Shown here in pieces: positions 1 to 7,997 of a DNA stretch of 64,000 bases. Position numbers and translations under genes: made by a program. This stretch comes from Flavobacterium sp. ZT3R18 (GTDB lineage: Bacteria > Bacteroidota > Bacteroidia > Flavobacteriales > Flavobacteriaceae), in the NCBI RefSeq assembly GCF_007097385.1, contig NZ_VJZS01000005.1, forward strand, positions 136,705 to 200,704, read 5' to 3'. Position 1 is the first letter of the stretch, and the number at the start of each line of letters is the position of its first letter. The notes beneath the pieces are model-generated. The model saw only the letters and a program-made list of their open reading frames with translations, made no database searches and had not been told where the DNA came from.

Positions 1-342
1 GTATTTTAAAACATCGGGTTTGAGTTGTAAAACTTCTCGCGATGGAATTGGATAAGGCGAATTGGCTGCCAATTTAAAATCGGACATGATGAAAAGTTGA
101 TCCCATAGTTTATGCTGAAAATCAGGCACGTCTCTAAGATGAGGATTCAAACTCCCCATTACTTGAATGATGTATTTTGCCGCTTTGTTGCGTTCTACAT
201 CATCTTCTATAACAGTTGCCTGCTCGATCAATTTTTGCAAATGACGACCATATTCTGGAATGATTAAGTGCTCTCTTTCAGAATTGTATTCTAAATTAAA
301 AACGACATCATTCGCTATTTCTTTTTTATATTTTTCGACCAT
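1..342 (-). CDS. DUF4290 family protein (C-terminus outside window)
   Basis: The frame is open from an ATG at 342 to the left window edge, giving 114 codons with the C-terminus missing. I recognise the N-terminus (MVEKYKKEIANDVVFNLEYN, then a YGRHLQKLIEQA segment and HLRDVPDFQHKLWDQLFIM) as the DUF4290 family, a Bacteroidota protein of unknown function that often sits beside DUF493 and murA. It starts two bases after the stop of the DUF493 gene on the same strand, so the two are almost certainly co-transcribed. No catalytic motif is visible. The family call is from memory of the sequence pattern. Confidence 0.8.
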   Translation of the reverse strand, partial: MVEKYKKEIANDVVFNLEYNSEREHLIIPEYGRHLQKLIEQATVIEDDVERNKAAKYIIQVMGSLNPHLRDVPDFQHKLWDQLFIMSDFKLAANSPYPIPSREVLQLKPDVLKY

Positions 343-344
343 AA

Positions 345-641
345 TTATAGGGAAACTATACCTTTTATTGTAGAAACTTCTTGGTACTTATCTATTATTT
401 CTTGTGAATCTTTGACCTCTAAATCTATTGAAATACTGGTAAATTTTCCTGTTTTTGACTTTGTTGTTTTAATTACAGCTCCCATACAATCAAAAGCCTC
501 TTCGACTTTTTTGATGTTTTCGTCGGATGTGGGAACTATGAATTTAAACAAATATTCTGCGGGCCAAGTGTTACTATTATCTAACTCAACCTTCAGTCTT
601 TCGTAAAATTCTGCGGTTTCTCTTTCTTTATCGTTGTCCAT
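345..641 (-). CDS. DUF493 (YbeD-like) family protein
   Basis: This 98-residue protein has the DUF493/YbeD pattern: an acidic N-terminal helix (about 1-20), then a small ACT-like alpha/beta fold with FKFIVPTSDENIKKVEEAF and a C-terminal strand-helix. Family members are small presumed regulatory proteins of unknown ligand. It is the first gene of a minus-strand unit with the DUF4290 gene and has a good -7 element at 661-668, 19 bases before the ATG. The upstream region carries short TTTAGAAT repeats (675-708). Confidence 0.85.
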   Translation of the reverse strand: MDNDKERETAEFYERLKVELDNSNTWPAEYLFKFIVPTSDENIKKVEEAFDCMGAVIKTTKSKTGKFTSISIDLEVKDSQEIIDKYQEVSTIKGIVSL

Positions 642-660
642 TCTTAAATTAAAATAAAAG

Positions 661-668
661 CAAATATA
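661..668 (-). promoter_or_regulatory. -7 promoter element for the DUF493-DUF4290 unit
   Basis: The minus strand reads TATATTTG, an exact match to the Bacteroidota -7 consensus TAnnTTTG, 19 bases upstream of the DUF493 ATG. The -33 element is not clear. Confidence 0.6.
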
Positions 669-674
669 CGGTTT

Positions 675-708
675 TGAATTTAGAATTTAGAATTTAGAAT
701 TCAGAATT
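675..708. repeat. short tandem repeat of GAATTTA units
   Basis: About four consecutive 8-base GAATTTA-type units lie between the DUF493 promoter and the gene-free region to its right. Similar TTTAGAAT/TTTAGATT tracts precede hisS, lepB, a rhomboid gene and ribH in this window. Confidence 0.6.
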
Positions 709-817
709 GCGTCTAGAATTTAGGTTTTTTTAAAACCAAGATGTGTATCAACTTATTTTGAGTTTAAAAGCAGCTTTAATCCAACAAAATATCTCCAAAA
801 AAAAACAATTACTTCCT

Positions 818-913
818 TTTAGCCCTGATGGAAACGGCATCCTTTTTATAAGGCTATTTTTCTTAGCCTTATAAAAAGATACAGTGTACAGCAGGAACCC
901 ATATCTCCCGAAA
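818..913 (+). ncRNA. structured hairpin element, family A copy 1
   Basis: A 15-bp perfect stem (842-856 with 864-878) is framed by AGCCCTGATGGAAACGGCATCC on the left and GATACAGTGTACAGCAGGAA on the right. The same frame with a completely different stem sequence recurs at 25266-25354, so the fold is conserved rather than the stem sequence. It may be the flavobacterial Flavo-1 RNA of Rfam or an abundant hairpin repeat; I cannot decide without a covariance-model search. It lies 100 bases upstream of the NTPase gene, in a divergent intergenic region. Confidence 0.5.
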
Positions 914-989
914 ATGAAACAATCATTCGCTCCTGAACAAACTGATAAAAATCCTAGGGTATTTTTTTTAAAATAACGATAACTTTAAG

Positions 990-997
990 TATTTTTG
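990..997 (+). promoter_or_regulatory. -7 promoter element for the NTPase-recQ-fmt unit
   Basis: TATTTTTG matches TAnnTTTG and ends 17 bases before the GTG start at 1015. It fixes the short leader and supports GTG as the true start. Confidence 0.55.
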
Positions 998-1014
998 CCG
1001 TTTAATTACAGAAA

Positions 1015-1548
1015 GTGCAGAAAGAAATTATTGTTATCATTGGTGGCCCTGGTACGGGGAAAAGTTCTATTATCGATAGTTTGGTTGCAAAAGGCTATTG
1101 TTGTTATCCCGAAATTTCTCGTGAAGTAACGCTTGAGGCTCAAAAAAGAGGGATTGAGCAATTGTTCCTAGAAGATCCTTTACTGTTTAGCCAAATGCTG
1201 CTTGATGGCAGAGTTAAGCAATACAATAATGCTCAAAATGAAGCACATACAATGGTGTTTATCGATCGTGGCATTCCTGATGTTGTAGCCTACTTGGATT
1301 ATATTGGGGATTCTTATCCAGATCATTTTGACTTGGCTTGTCGCGAAAATAATTACACTAAAATTTTTATTCTTCCGCCTTGGGAAGAGATTTACCAAAG
1401 TGACAGCGAGCGCTACGAAAATTTTGAACAAGCAAAAACTATTTACAAACACCTTATAGAAACCTATCAGAAATACGGGTACCATCTAATTGAAGTGCCA
1501 AAAGATAGTGTAGATAACAGAATTCTTTATATATTAGATAAAATTTAG
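1015..1548 (+). CDS. AAA_28-type P-loop NTPase
   Basis: This 177-residue protein begins at GTG and has a Walker A loop GGPGTGKSS at about residues 10-18. A FIDRGIPDVVAYL segment near residue 83 is typical of the AAA_28 ATP/GTP-binding group, which resembles small nucleotide or cofactor kinases. There is no extra domain. The substrate is unknown. The gene is 22 bases upstream of recQ and reads into recQ and fmt. GTG is preferred because the conserved P-loop strand begins immediately after it and a promoter element lies 17 bases upstream. Confidence 0.8.
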   Translation: MQKEIIVIIGGPGTGKSSIIDSLVAKGYCCYPEISREVTLEAQKRGIEQLFLEDPLLFSQMLLDGRVKQYNNAQNEAHTMVFIDRGIPDVVAYLDYIGDSYPDHFDLACRENNYTKIFILPPWEEIYQSDSERYENFEQAKTIYKHLIETYQKYGYHLIEVPKDSVDNRILYILDKI

Positions 1549-1570
1549 CGTTCTCTGAAACCTGAACTCT

Positions 1571-3466
1571 ATGCAAGAAGCATTAGCTATTCTTCAAAAA
1601 TATTGGAAACACGACAAATTTAGATCTCTTCAAAATGAAATAATTGATTCGGTTTTGAGCGGTCAGGATACTTTTGCCTTGATGCCAACAGGAGGTGGAA
1701 AATCAGTTTGCTTTCAGGTTCCTTCCATGATGAAGGAAGGAATATGCTTGGTGATCTCGCCATTGGTAGCGTTGATGAAAGACCAAGTTGCTAATTTGCA
1801 AAAGCGCGACATTAAAGCAATCGCTTTAACAGGTGGCATCAAATCTGACGAGATGATTGATTTGCTAGACAATTGCCAATTCGGGAATTATAAATTTCTG
1901 TATGTATCTCCAGAGCGATTACAATCGGATTGGATTATGGATCGGATAAAAAACCTCCCCATAAACCTGATTACTATCGATGAGGCGCATTGTGTTTCGC
2001 AATGGGGACATGATTTTCGACCCGCTTATTTGAAGATTTCTGCTTTAAAAGAACATTTCCCCAAAGTTCCGTTTCTGGCACTTACCGCAACGGCAACCCC
2101 AAAAGTAAAAGAAGATATTATTACCGAATTGGGTTTGCACGAACCAAAGCAATTTAAAAAATCTTTTGCCAGAAAAAATATTGCCTATATGGTTTTTGAA
2201 GTTGAAGATAAACTTTTTCGGGTGGAACAAATCCTTAAAAAAAATCCGCAACCTTCTATCATTTACGTTCGAAACCGAAAATCATGCCTGGATATTTCGA
2301 GTCAATTGCAATCCTTAGGATTTAAAGCTACTTATTATCACGGCGGTCTTACCTCTAGAGAAAAAGACAAAAACATGCAGCTGTGGATGGAAGAAAAAGC
2401 CCAAGTTATCGTGGCTACAAATGCCTTTGGAATGGGAATTGACAAAGCCAATGTAAAAACCGTTATCCATATTCAGCTACCCGAAAATATTGAGAATTAC
2501 TACCAAGAAGCGGGGCGTTCTGGCAGAAATGGAGACAAAGCTTTTGCGGTATTATTGACAAGTCCATCTGATATTATTCAGACCGAAAATCAATTTATAC
2601 AAGTGCTTCCCGACAAACCGTTTTTGAATACCATGTATGTTAAACTCTGCAATTATTTCCAAATTGCTTATGGAGAAGGGATTGACGAACAGTTTACTTT
2701 TAACCTGCATCATTTTTGCTTAAAATATGGGTTTTCTACGTTAAAAACCTTTAATGCCCTGCGTTTTCTGGATGGACAAGGTGTTATTACTTTATCTCAG
2801 GAATTTTCGGAAAAAATAACGTTACAATTTCTAATTCCATCCAAAGAGGTCATTCGCTATACGAGCTTAAACCCCAATGACGAGGAAATCATTTTGGCCA
2901 TACTAAGAACCTACCCTGGTATTTATGAAATGCAAACCGCTTTTAATCTTCCGTTGATTGCTAAAAAATCCCATCATTCTGAAGCAGAAGTTCAAGCTGT
3001 ATTGCACAAATTAAAAGACAAAGAAATTATTGAATACCGTTCGAAAAACAATGATGCTACTTTAATTTTTAATGAGATTCGGGAAGACGAAAGAACTATT
3101 AGTAAAGTTTCAAAATATTTAGAGAGACAAAACCAGCACAAAAAAGAGCAGCTTCAATCGGTACTTCATTATATTAAAGAGAAAAACGTTTGCAAAAGCA
3201 AAATGATTTTAGATTATTTTGGAGAAAAAGCAACTACTGATTGCGGCATTTGCTCCTATTGCATTACGAAAACCAAATCCCAAAAAGACTACAATACGCT
3301 TTCAAAAAAAATAATCAAGCTATTAGAAAGCGAAGATTTAAATTCAAGAGAAATTCAAAATAAGACCAAAGATACCTCAGACGATGTTATCTTTGTGCTG
3401 CAACAATTATTAGAAAATGGGAAACTAATAATTCAAAAGAACAATAAATACACCTTAAAATCATAA
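1571..3466 (+). CDS. recQ: RecQ-family ATP-dependent DNA helicase
   Basis: A 3'-5' superfamily 2 helicase of 631 residues acting in recombination and repair. It has Walker A GGGKS (41-45), the DEAH box (137-140) followed by the RecQ signature CVSQWGHDFRP, a second helicase lobe with motif VI in EAGRSGRNG, and a zinc site formed by C541, C558, C561 and C564. A winged-helix-like tail follows. I see no HRDC domain, so it is a short RecQ, probably distinct from the longer RecQ many Flavobacteria also carry. Its stop overlaps the fmt start by one base (TAATG), which suggests translational coupling. Confidence 0.95.
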   Translation: MQEALAILQKYWKHDKFRSLQNEIIDSVLSGQDTFALMPTGGGKSVCFQVPSMMKEGICLVISPLVALMKDQVANLQKRDIKAIALTGGIKSDEMIDLLDNCQFGNYKFLYVSPERLQSDWIMDRIKNLPINLITIDEAHCVSQWGHDFRPAYLKISALKEHFPKVPFLALTATATPKVKEDIITELGLHEPKQFKKSFARKNIAYMVFEVEDKLFRVEQILKKNPQPSIIYVRNRKSCLDISSQLQSLGFKATYYHGGLTSREKDKNMQLWMEEKAQVIVATNAFGMGIDKANVKTVIHIQLPENIENYYQEAGRSGRNGDKAFAVLLTSPSDIIQTENQFIQVLPDKPFLNTMYVKLCNYFQIAYGEGIDEQFTFNLHHFCLKYGFSTLKTFNALRFLDGQGVITLSQEFSEKITLQFLIPSKEVIRYTSLNPNDEEIILAILRTYPGIYEMQTAFNLPLIAKKSHHSEAEVQAVLHKLKDKEIIEYRSKNNDATLIFNEIREDERTISKVSKYLERQNQHKKEQLQSVLHYIKEKNVCKSKMILDYFGEKATTDCGICSYCITKTKSQKDYNTLSKKIIKLLESEDLNSREIQNKTKDTSDDVIFVLQQLLENGKLIIQKNNKYTLKS

Positions 3467-4413
3467 TGGAAAAATTAAGAATTATATTTATGGGAACCCC
3501 AGAATTTGCTGTTGGAATTCTGGACACCATAATCAAAAACAATTACGAAGTAGTAGGCGTAATCACCGCTGCAGACAAACCTGCAGGTCGCGGACAGAAA
3601 TTAAAATACTCCGCCGTTAAAGAATATGCATTAGAAAACAACTTAACATTATTACAGCCTACAAACCTAAAAGACGAAAGTTTTCTTGAGGAATTAAAAT
3701 CGTTGAATGCTAATTTACAAATCGTAGTAGCCTTTAGAATGCTGCCGAAAGTGGTATGGGAAATGCCTGCGTTGGGCACATTCAATCTTCATGCTTCTTT
3801 GCTTCCTAATTATAGAGGGGCCGCCCCTATCAATTGGGCAATTATAAACGGAGAGACCAAAACCGGAGTCACTACCTTTTTTATAGATGACAAAATAGAC
3901 ACTGGCGCTATGATCTTGAGTTCCGAAACTGAAATTTCTGCATCAGAAAACGCAGGGCACCTACACGATCGTTTGATGCATTTGGGAAGTGGTACCGTTA
4001 TAGAAACATTGAAATTAATAGAAAGTGGAAATATAACTACAACTATTCAAAATGATTCGGCAGAAATCAAAACGGCTTACAAACTAAACAAAGAGAATTG
4101 TAAAATCGATTGGACAAAATCGGCCTCAGAAATCAATAACCTCATCCGAGGATTAAGCCCCTACCCTGCGGCTTGGTGTTTTTTTAGTGATAAAAATGAA
4201 GAGTGGAATGTAAAAATATACGAAGCCAAAATCATTTTGGAACAACACGAACATCCTACTGGGACTTTATTATGCACCAAAAAAGAGATGAAAGTTGCCA
4301 TTGCAGAGGGCTATATCCAAATAGTAAGTTTGCAATTTCCTGGTAAAAAGAAAATGAATACCCATGAATTATTAAATGGAGTTGTTTTTTCTGAAAGTGC
4401 AAAAGTCTATTAA
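3466..4413 (+). CDS. fmt: methionyl-tRNA formyltransferase
   Basis: This 315-residue enzyme formylates initiator Met-tRNA using 10-formyl-tetrahydrofolate. The N-terminal formyltransferase fold carries the HASLLPNYRGAAP motif (about 108-120) and the conserved Asp in FIDDKIDTGAMI (about 140-151). The C-terminal OB-like tRNA-binding domain starts near residue 205. The length is normal for the family. It is coupled to recQ through a one-base overlap. The AT-rich spacer after it leads to hup. Confidence 0.96.
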   Translation: MEKLRIIFMGTPEFAVGILDTIIKNNYEVVGVITAADKPAGRGQKLKYSAVKEYALENNLTLLQPTNLKDESFLEELKSLNANLQIVVAFRMLPKVVWEMPALGTFNLHASLLPNYRGAAPINWAIINGETKTGVTTFFIDDKIDTGAMILSSETEISASENAGHLHDRLMHLGSGTVIETLKLIESGNITTTIQNDSAEIKTAYKLNKENCKIDWTKSASEINNLIRGLSPYPAAWCFFSDKNEEWNVKIYEAKIILEQHEHPTGTLLCTKKEMKVAIAEGYIQIVSLQFPGKKKMNTHELLNGVVFSESAKVY

Positions 4414-4593
4414 AACCAATAAAAACGGGAGCTAAGTAATTTTTTGAAAGAAAAAAACCTCGTTTTATGAACAATAAAACCAAGTTATCAACAAAAAGCG
4501 CTAAAATCGAACAAAATCCTTGCAAGAAACATAATTCCTACTAAATTTGTTGTAATAACAATTCTTTTAACCAACAATTAATACCTTATTATT

Positions 4594-4866
4594 ATGAACA
4601 AATCAGAATTAATCGACGCTATCGCTGCTGATGCAGGAATCACAAAAGCTGCTGCAAAATTAGCTTTAGAATCATTTTTAGGAAATGTAGGTGAAACTTT
4701 GAAAAAAGGTGGAAAAATTTCTTTAGTAGGTTTCGGATCATGGTCAGTATCCGCTAGAGCTGCAAGAGACGGAAGAAACCCTCAAACAGGTAAAACGATC
4801 CAAATCGCTGCAAAAAATGTTGTGAAATTCAAAGCTGGAGCAGATTTAGAAGGAGCAGTAAACTAA
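4594..4866 (+). CDS. hup: HU-type DNA-binding protein
   Basis: This 90-residue protein is full length for HU: the dimerising N-terminal helices (MNKSELIDAIAADAG), the body GFGSWSVSARAARDGRNPQTG and the arm sequence PQTGKTIQIAAKNVVKFKAG. HU bends and compacts DNA in the nucleoid. It is a single-gene unit, with 180 bases upstream after fmt and a strong hairpin terminator just after the stop. Confidence 0.97.
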   Translation: MNKSELIDAIAADAGITKAAAKLALESFLGNVGETLKKGGKISLVGFGSWSVSARAARDGRNPQTGKTIQIAAKNVVKFKAGADLEGAVN

Positions 4867-4888
4867 ATATAGTTTATTTTATATAATT

Positions 4889-4914
4889 AAACCTTCCTAT
4901 GGAAGGTTTTTTTT
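4889..4914 (+). terminator. rho-independent terminator after hup
   Basis: AAACCTTCC and GGAAGGTTT form a 9-bp stem with a 3-base loop followed by a run of T. Confidence 0.85.
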
Positions 4915-4982
4915 ATACTTTCAACGATTATATTTGGAGTTTTTACTGTTTTTTTATTAAATTTAATAAAAAATAAAGCCTT

Positions 4983-5543
4983 ATGATTTCCGAAAAATTA
5001 AAAAAAGGGTATTTACTTATTGCAGAGCCATCTATCATTGGCGACTTATCTTTTAACAGATCTGTAATACTTTTAGCTGACCATAACGAGGAGGGTTCGG
5101 TAGGTTTTATCATTAACAAACCTTTGAAATACACCATCAATGATTTAATTCCTGAAATTGATGCCACTTTCAAAATTTACAATGGTGGACCTGTTGAGCA
5201 AGACAATCTTTATTTCATCCATAACATTCCAGAATTAATCCCTAACAGCATAGAGATTTCAAACGGAATTTATTGGGGCGGCAATTTTGAGTCCACCAAA
5301 GAGCTGATCAACAGCGGTAAAATAAAAAAAGACAATATTCGTTTCTTTTTAGGCTACACTGGTTGGGATGAGCACCAATTAGAAACAGAAATGGAATCCA
5401 ATTCATGGATTATTACCCAAAACAATTATGAAAACAAAATAATTGGCAAATCAGCTACCCATTTCTGGAAAGAACAAATCATAGAACTTGGAGGAGAATA
5501 CCTTATTTGGTCTAATGCTCCTGAAAACCCCTATTTAAACTAA
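4983..5543 (+). CDS. YqgE/AlgH family protein (UPF0301)
   Basis: This 186-residue protein matches the YqgE/AlgH family: LKKGYLLIAEPSIIGDLSFN at the N-terminus, VGFIINKPL (about 40-48), YNGGPVEQDNLYFIH (about 67-81) and GYTGWDEHQLETE near 125. Structures are known but the biochemical role is not; in Pseudomonas the homologue was named for alginate regulation. It stands alone between the hup terminator and a dispersed repeat that begins five bases after its stop. Confidence 0.93.
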   Translation: MISEKLKKGYLLIAEPSIIGDLSFNRSVILLADHNEEGSVGFIINKPLKYTINDLIPEIDATFKIYNGGPVEQDNLYFIHNIPELIPNSIEISNGIYWGGNFESTKELINSGKIKKDNIRFFLGYTGWDEHQLETEMESNSWIITQNNYENKIIGKSATHFWKEQIIELGGEYLIWSNAPENPYLN

Positions 5544-5547
5544 GTTT

Positions 5548-5726
5548 GTAGCTATTCAGCCCTTAGCAATTAGTGAAGAGTGATTAGCTCTTGTGCACAC
5601 TAAAAAAGAAGTGTCCATAATTAAAAGCTATTTGGTTTATTTTTTTTACACAAATTTCGCTTGTATTTACGCAGAATCTACGATTTTTAGCTAATCACTA
5701 AAGGCTATTCACTAATTACTGAATAA
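5548..5726 (+). repeat. dispersed palindromic repeat, family D copy 1
   Basis: This 179-bp stretch is homologous, in opposite orientation, to 49057-49247. Shared blocks include GTAGYTATTCAGC, AAGAGTGATTAGC, TAAAAGCTATTTG, CACAAATTTC, TACGATT, TTAGCTAAT and AAAGGCTATTCACT. The two ends are partly complementary (AGTGATTAGCT with AGCTAATCACT), so the unit is itself a large imperfect palindrome. Its right end overlaps the last codons and the stop of the class IV aminotransferase gene. Confidence 0.75.
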
Positions 5727-6565
5727 TTACCTAAGTTTAAAAATTCATTCAGCCTTGCAACTAAAACTTTAGAAATTTCAATCGAAAATTCTTTTTTTCT
5801 ATATTTTGTAATTGGCTGAATACCTTTAATGACATTGGTCACAAATAATTCATCTGCTTTTTGAATATCAAAGGGAGAAATTATCTCTTCAACTACTTCA
5901 ATACCTTCTAGTTTTTCGGCAATTTTTAAAATTTGTTTTCTCATAACCCCATTCAAACAACCTTCTGAAACTGGCGGAGTGATCAAAACTTTCCCTTTCA
6001 GCATAAAAACATTTCCTTGTAACGCCTCTACGACATTTTTACTGTCGTTTAATAAAATACAATTATCCAATCCGTTTTCACTGGCATAAATACTTCCAGT
6101 TACGTTTATAAGTCGGTTTGTCGTTTTTATTGAAGATAGTAAATGCTTGGTCACATAAAAATCTTTATACAAATCAACTTCATATTCTTTTTCGTCAAGA
6201 GCATACAAAGTATTTTCAAGTGAAATTGCCTGTATTAAAAAAGAAACTGTATTATTTTGAGGTAAATAATATCCTCCTTCATTTCTATATACCGTTATTC
6301 TGGCGCGTGACGACGATTCTAAGCCATTATTCTTTACCAAAGCTACAATTTGCTCTTCAAGGTACTCCATCGTGAAATTCATGGGGATTTCCATTCTAAT
6401 CACACGCATGGAGGACATTAACCGAAAATAATGATCTTCTAAAAATAGAATTTTTGAATTCACAATTTTTACAGTCTCAAAAACTGCATCACCATATAAA
6501 AAACCACGATTTTGCGCTACTATGTTTGCATCCTGAGACACTAAAGTTCCATTAAAATTTATCAT
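5705..6565 (-). CDS. class IV PLP aminotransferase / aminodeoxychorismate lyase-like
   Basis: This fold-type IV PLP enzyme of 286 residues has the Schiff-base lysine K147 in SSIKTTNRL and the phosphate-binding SEGCLNGVMRKQ motif. The pattern fits PabC-like lyases and branched-chain or D-amino-acid transaminases; I cannot separate these by eye, though 4-amino-4-deoxychorismate lyase (folate pathway) is a likely role. I chose ATG 6565 (MINFNGTL) because the longer frame runs through a terminator hairpin and a promoter. The last residues, NYSVISE, are encoded by a dispersed repeat, so the C-terminus may have been changed by its insertion. Confidence 0.85.
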   Translation of the reverse strand: MINFNGTLVSQDANIVAQNRGFLYGDAVFETVKIVNSKILFLEDHYFRLMSSMRVIRMEIPMNFTMEYLEEQIVALVKNNGLESSSRARITVYRNEGGYYLPQNNTVSFLIQAISLENTLYALDEKEYEVDLYKDFYVTKHLLSSIKTTNRLINVTGSIYASENGLDNCILLNDSKNVVEALQGNVFMLKGKVLITPPVSEGCLNGVMRKQILKIAEKLEGIEVVEEIISPFDIQKADELFVTNVIKGIQPITKYRKKEFSIEISKVLVARLNEFLNLGNYSVISE

Positions 6566-6572
6566 AAAAAAA

Positions 6573-6590
6573 GCCTGAATTAATTCAGGC
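6573..6590 (-). terminator. terminator hairpin between the START-like gene and the aminotransferase
   Basis: GCCTGAATTAATTCAGGC is a perfect 18-base palindrome. On the minus strand it is followed by seven T (6571-6565), so it should end transcription from the START-like gene. The T run reaches the ATG of the next gene, and a -7 element directly abuts the hairpin. Confidence 0.7.
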
Positions 6591-6597
6591 AAATATA
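6590..6597 (-). promoter_or_regulatory. -7 promoter element for the class IV aminotransferase
   Basis: The minus strand reads TATATTTG, 24 bases before the ATG at 6565. Transcription would begin inside the upstream gene's terminator palindrome. Confidence 0.6.
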
Positions 6598-6617
6598 AGT
6601 TATAATATACAATTTTA

Positions 6618-7016
6618 CTACACGGATCCAATTACATGTTTCAAGTCTGAAATTTGGTTTTCCCACAGTTGCGTAGCCTCTTCGATCTCGTCTTTACGAG
6701 CAAAATCTACTACCATCAAAGAAACATCCTTGGTAAGTTCATCTACCAAAATATTTAATTCAAAAAAATAGTCGGTATCCTTATTATTATCATCGACCCA
6801 TTTAAATTTTACTTTTTCGCCAGACTTTTTGGAAGCAAGCCTAGCCTTTTCCTCAGAGTCATTCCAAATAAATGTAAAAAACTCGCCCCTCGAATTAACA
6901 TTATCTGCAAACCATTCTGATAGCCCAGAAGGTGTTGAGATATATTGATACAACAATTGAGGAGAAGAATTTATGGGGAATTCGATTTCGTAACGTACTT
7001 TTAGATCCATGAACAT
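6618..7016 (-). CDS. START-like (SRPBCC fold) domain protein
   Basis: This 132-residue protein is recognisable as the Bacteroidota START-like/AHA1-like group: KVRYEIEFPINSSPQLLYQYIS, then GLSEWFADNV, FTFIWN and a C-terminal helix with LWENQISDLKHVIGS. The fold makes a hydrophobic ligand pocket; the ligand is unknown. Two nearby ATGs are possible (7016 and 7010); the A-rich tract just upstream slightly favours 7016. It stands upstream of the aminotransferase on the same strand but is separated from it by a terminator. Confidence 0.82.
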   Translation of the reverse strand: MFMDLKVRYEIEFPINSSPQLLYQYISTPSGLSEWFADNVNSRGEFFTFIWNDSEEKARLASKKSGEKVKFKWVDDNNKDTDYFFELNILVDELTKDVSLMVVDFARKDEIEEATQLWENQISDLKHVIGSV

Positions 7017-7096
7017 CTTTTAATTTTTTGGAAATATATAGAATATTACGACAAGAAAAAAGCATTTTTAAAAATATTTTTTTTTATCATTTTTAC

Positions 7097-7126
7097 TTGC
7101 ACACTCAAATTATTGTCTTATATTTG
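7097..7126 (+). promoter_or_regulatory. promoter of the tRNA-Met gene
   Basis: TTG at 7097-7099 and TATATTTG at 7119-7126 are separated by 19 bases, matching the Bacteroidota TTTG-n19-TAnnTTTG architecture. The tRNA begins 35 bases downstream. Confidence 0.75.
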
Positions 7127-7161
7127 CACCCGCATTCAGGGACAGGATTTGTCTCGAATAT

Positions 7162-7235
7162 GGCGAGGTAGCTCAGTCGGTTAGAGCGCAGGATTCATAA
7201 CCCTGAGGTCACGGGTTCAACTCCCGTCTTCGCTA
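7162..7235 (+). tRNA. tRNA-Met (anticodon CAT)
   Basis: A 74-base cloverleaf. The acceptor stem pairs GGCGAGG with CTTCGCT (starting with a G-U pair). The D arm contains AGCTCAGTCGGTTAGAGC, the anticodon loop is TTCATAA with CAT, and the T arm contains GGGTTCAACTCCC. CCA is not encoded. The D arm and acceptor suggest the elongator form. The last anticodon-stem pair is A with C. It has its own promoter and terminator. Confidence 0.95.
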
Positions 7236-7243
7236 CAAAAACA

Positions 7244-7276
7244 AACCCTTAAACATCAATTGTTTAAGGGTTTTTT
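7244..7276 (+). terminator. rho-independent terminator after tRNA-Met
   Basis: AACCCTTAAACA pairs perfectly with TGTTTAAGGGTT around a 5-base loop, ending in a T run. Confidence 0.9.
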
Positions 7277-7679
7277 ATTGGAATTATGTATTAAAAATAT
7301 CAACTTTAAATTTTTCGAGTGAGGACTCAAGTGAGGAACTCGAGTAAGGTATTTTATAAATTGAGACGAGAACATTGAGCGAAAAAGATATAAATGAAAT
7401 CTATTTTTTCGTTTTTACTGTTTAAAATTCACTCAACTATTTAAATTTTCGAAGCAGATAGAACTTGTTCGAGCTAAATAATACTCTTTTAGAACAGCAT
7501 CGGTTGGATTAGAGGGAAGAATTTAGCATCCTTATATTATCAAAGGATTTGTGTTTATATCAAATCAAAACACTATTTTTAGCAAGTAATACAATAGAGA
7601 ACAGACAAAGATTTGCAATACAAAAAGAACAGAACTCGATAAGAGAATGTCAAATACCTAAAAAGAGCAATGGAACAAT
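7277..7679. other. gene-free stretch downstream of tRNA-Met
   Basis: About 400 bases with no convincing open frame. It has a GA-rich patch with repeated GTGAGGACTCAAGTGAGGAA-like words near 7319-7348. A position just downstream of a tRNA is typical for integrated elements, but I see no integrase and no repeat of the tRNA 3' end. Confidence 0.4.
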
Positions 7680-7937
7680 ATGGATATAGTCAAATTTAAA
7701 ATCACGGCAAAAACAATAAAAGTAGAAGTTCGCAATTCGAATAATTATGTTTTTAATTTTAATACCGCTTTGGAAATTGAAAAAGAGGATAGAGACGTTT
7801 TATTAAGACTCTACAATGCGTTAGACCTTCTTTTTAAGAAAGAAAATACTAGCGAAGTGAAAAATTACATTTCGCCCAATCAAACGAATATACTCGACCA
7901 GATTGCTGCTGTTGGCGATTTAGAAAAAAAAAGATAG
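7680..7937 (+). CDS. small orphan protein of unknown function
   Basis: An 85-residue frame, MDIVKFKITAK to DLEKKR, predicted as a mixed beta-strand/helix protein with no signal peptide or membrane segment. I recognise no family. An A-rich, SD-less leader precedes the ATG. The stop codon lies inside the left arm of a terminator hairpin, which supports it being a real expressed gene. It sits between tRNA-Met and the OmpA gene, so it may be a small accessory insertion. Confidence 0.5.
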   Translation: MDIVKFKITAKTIKVEVRNSNNYVFNFNTALEIEKEDRDVLLRLYNALDLLFKKENTSEVKNYISPNQTNILDQIAAVGDLEKKR

Positions 7938-7959
7938 GCTTTTAAGTTCCTATCCTTTT
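7932..7959. terminator. terminator between the orphan gene and the OmpA gene
   Basis: GATAGG and CCTATC pair around a 10-base loop, with A before and T after, so it could work in both directions for these convergent genes. Confidence 0.7.
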
Positions 7960-7997
7960 TTAAACTCCAAAAGAGCATTTTCAAGCTAATTATTTTT

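Noticed and set aside
1180..1485. Open frame of 101 codons on the minus strand inside the NTPase gene
   Set aside because: It is fully contained in a conserved P-loop protein gene and has no family resemblance; a shadow frame.
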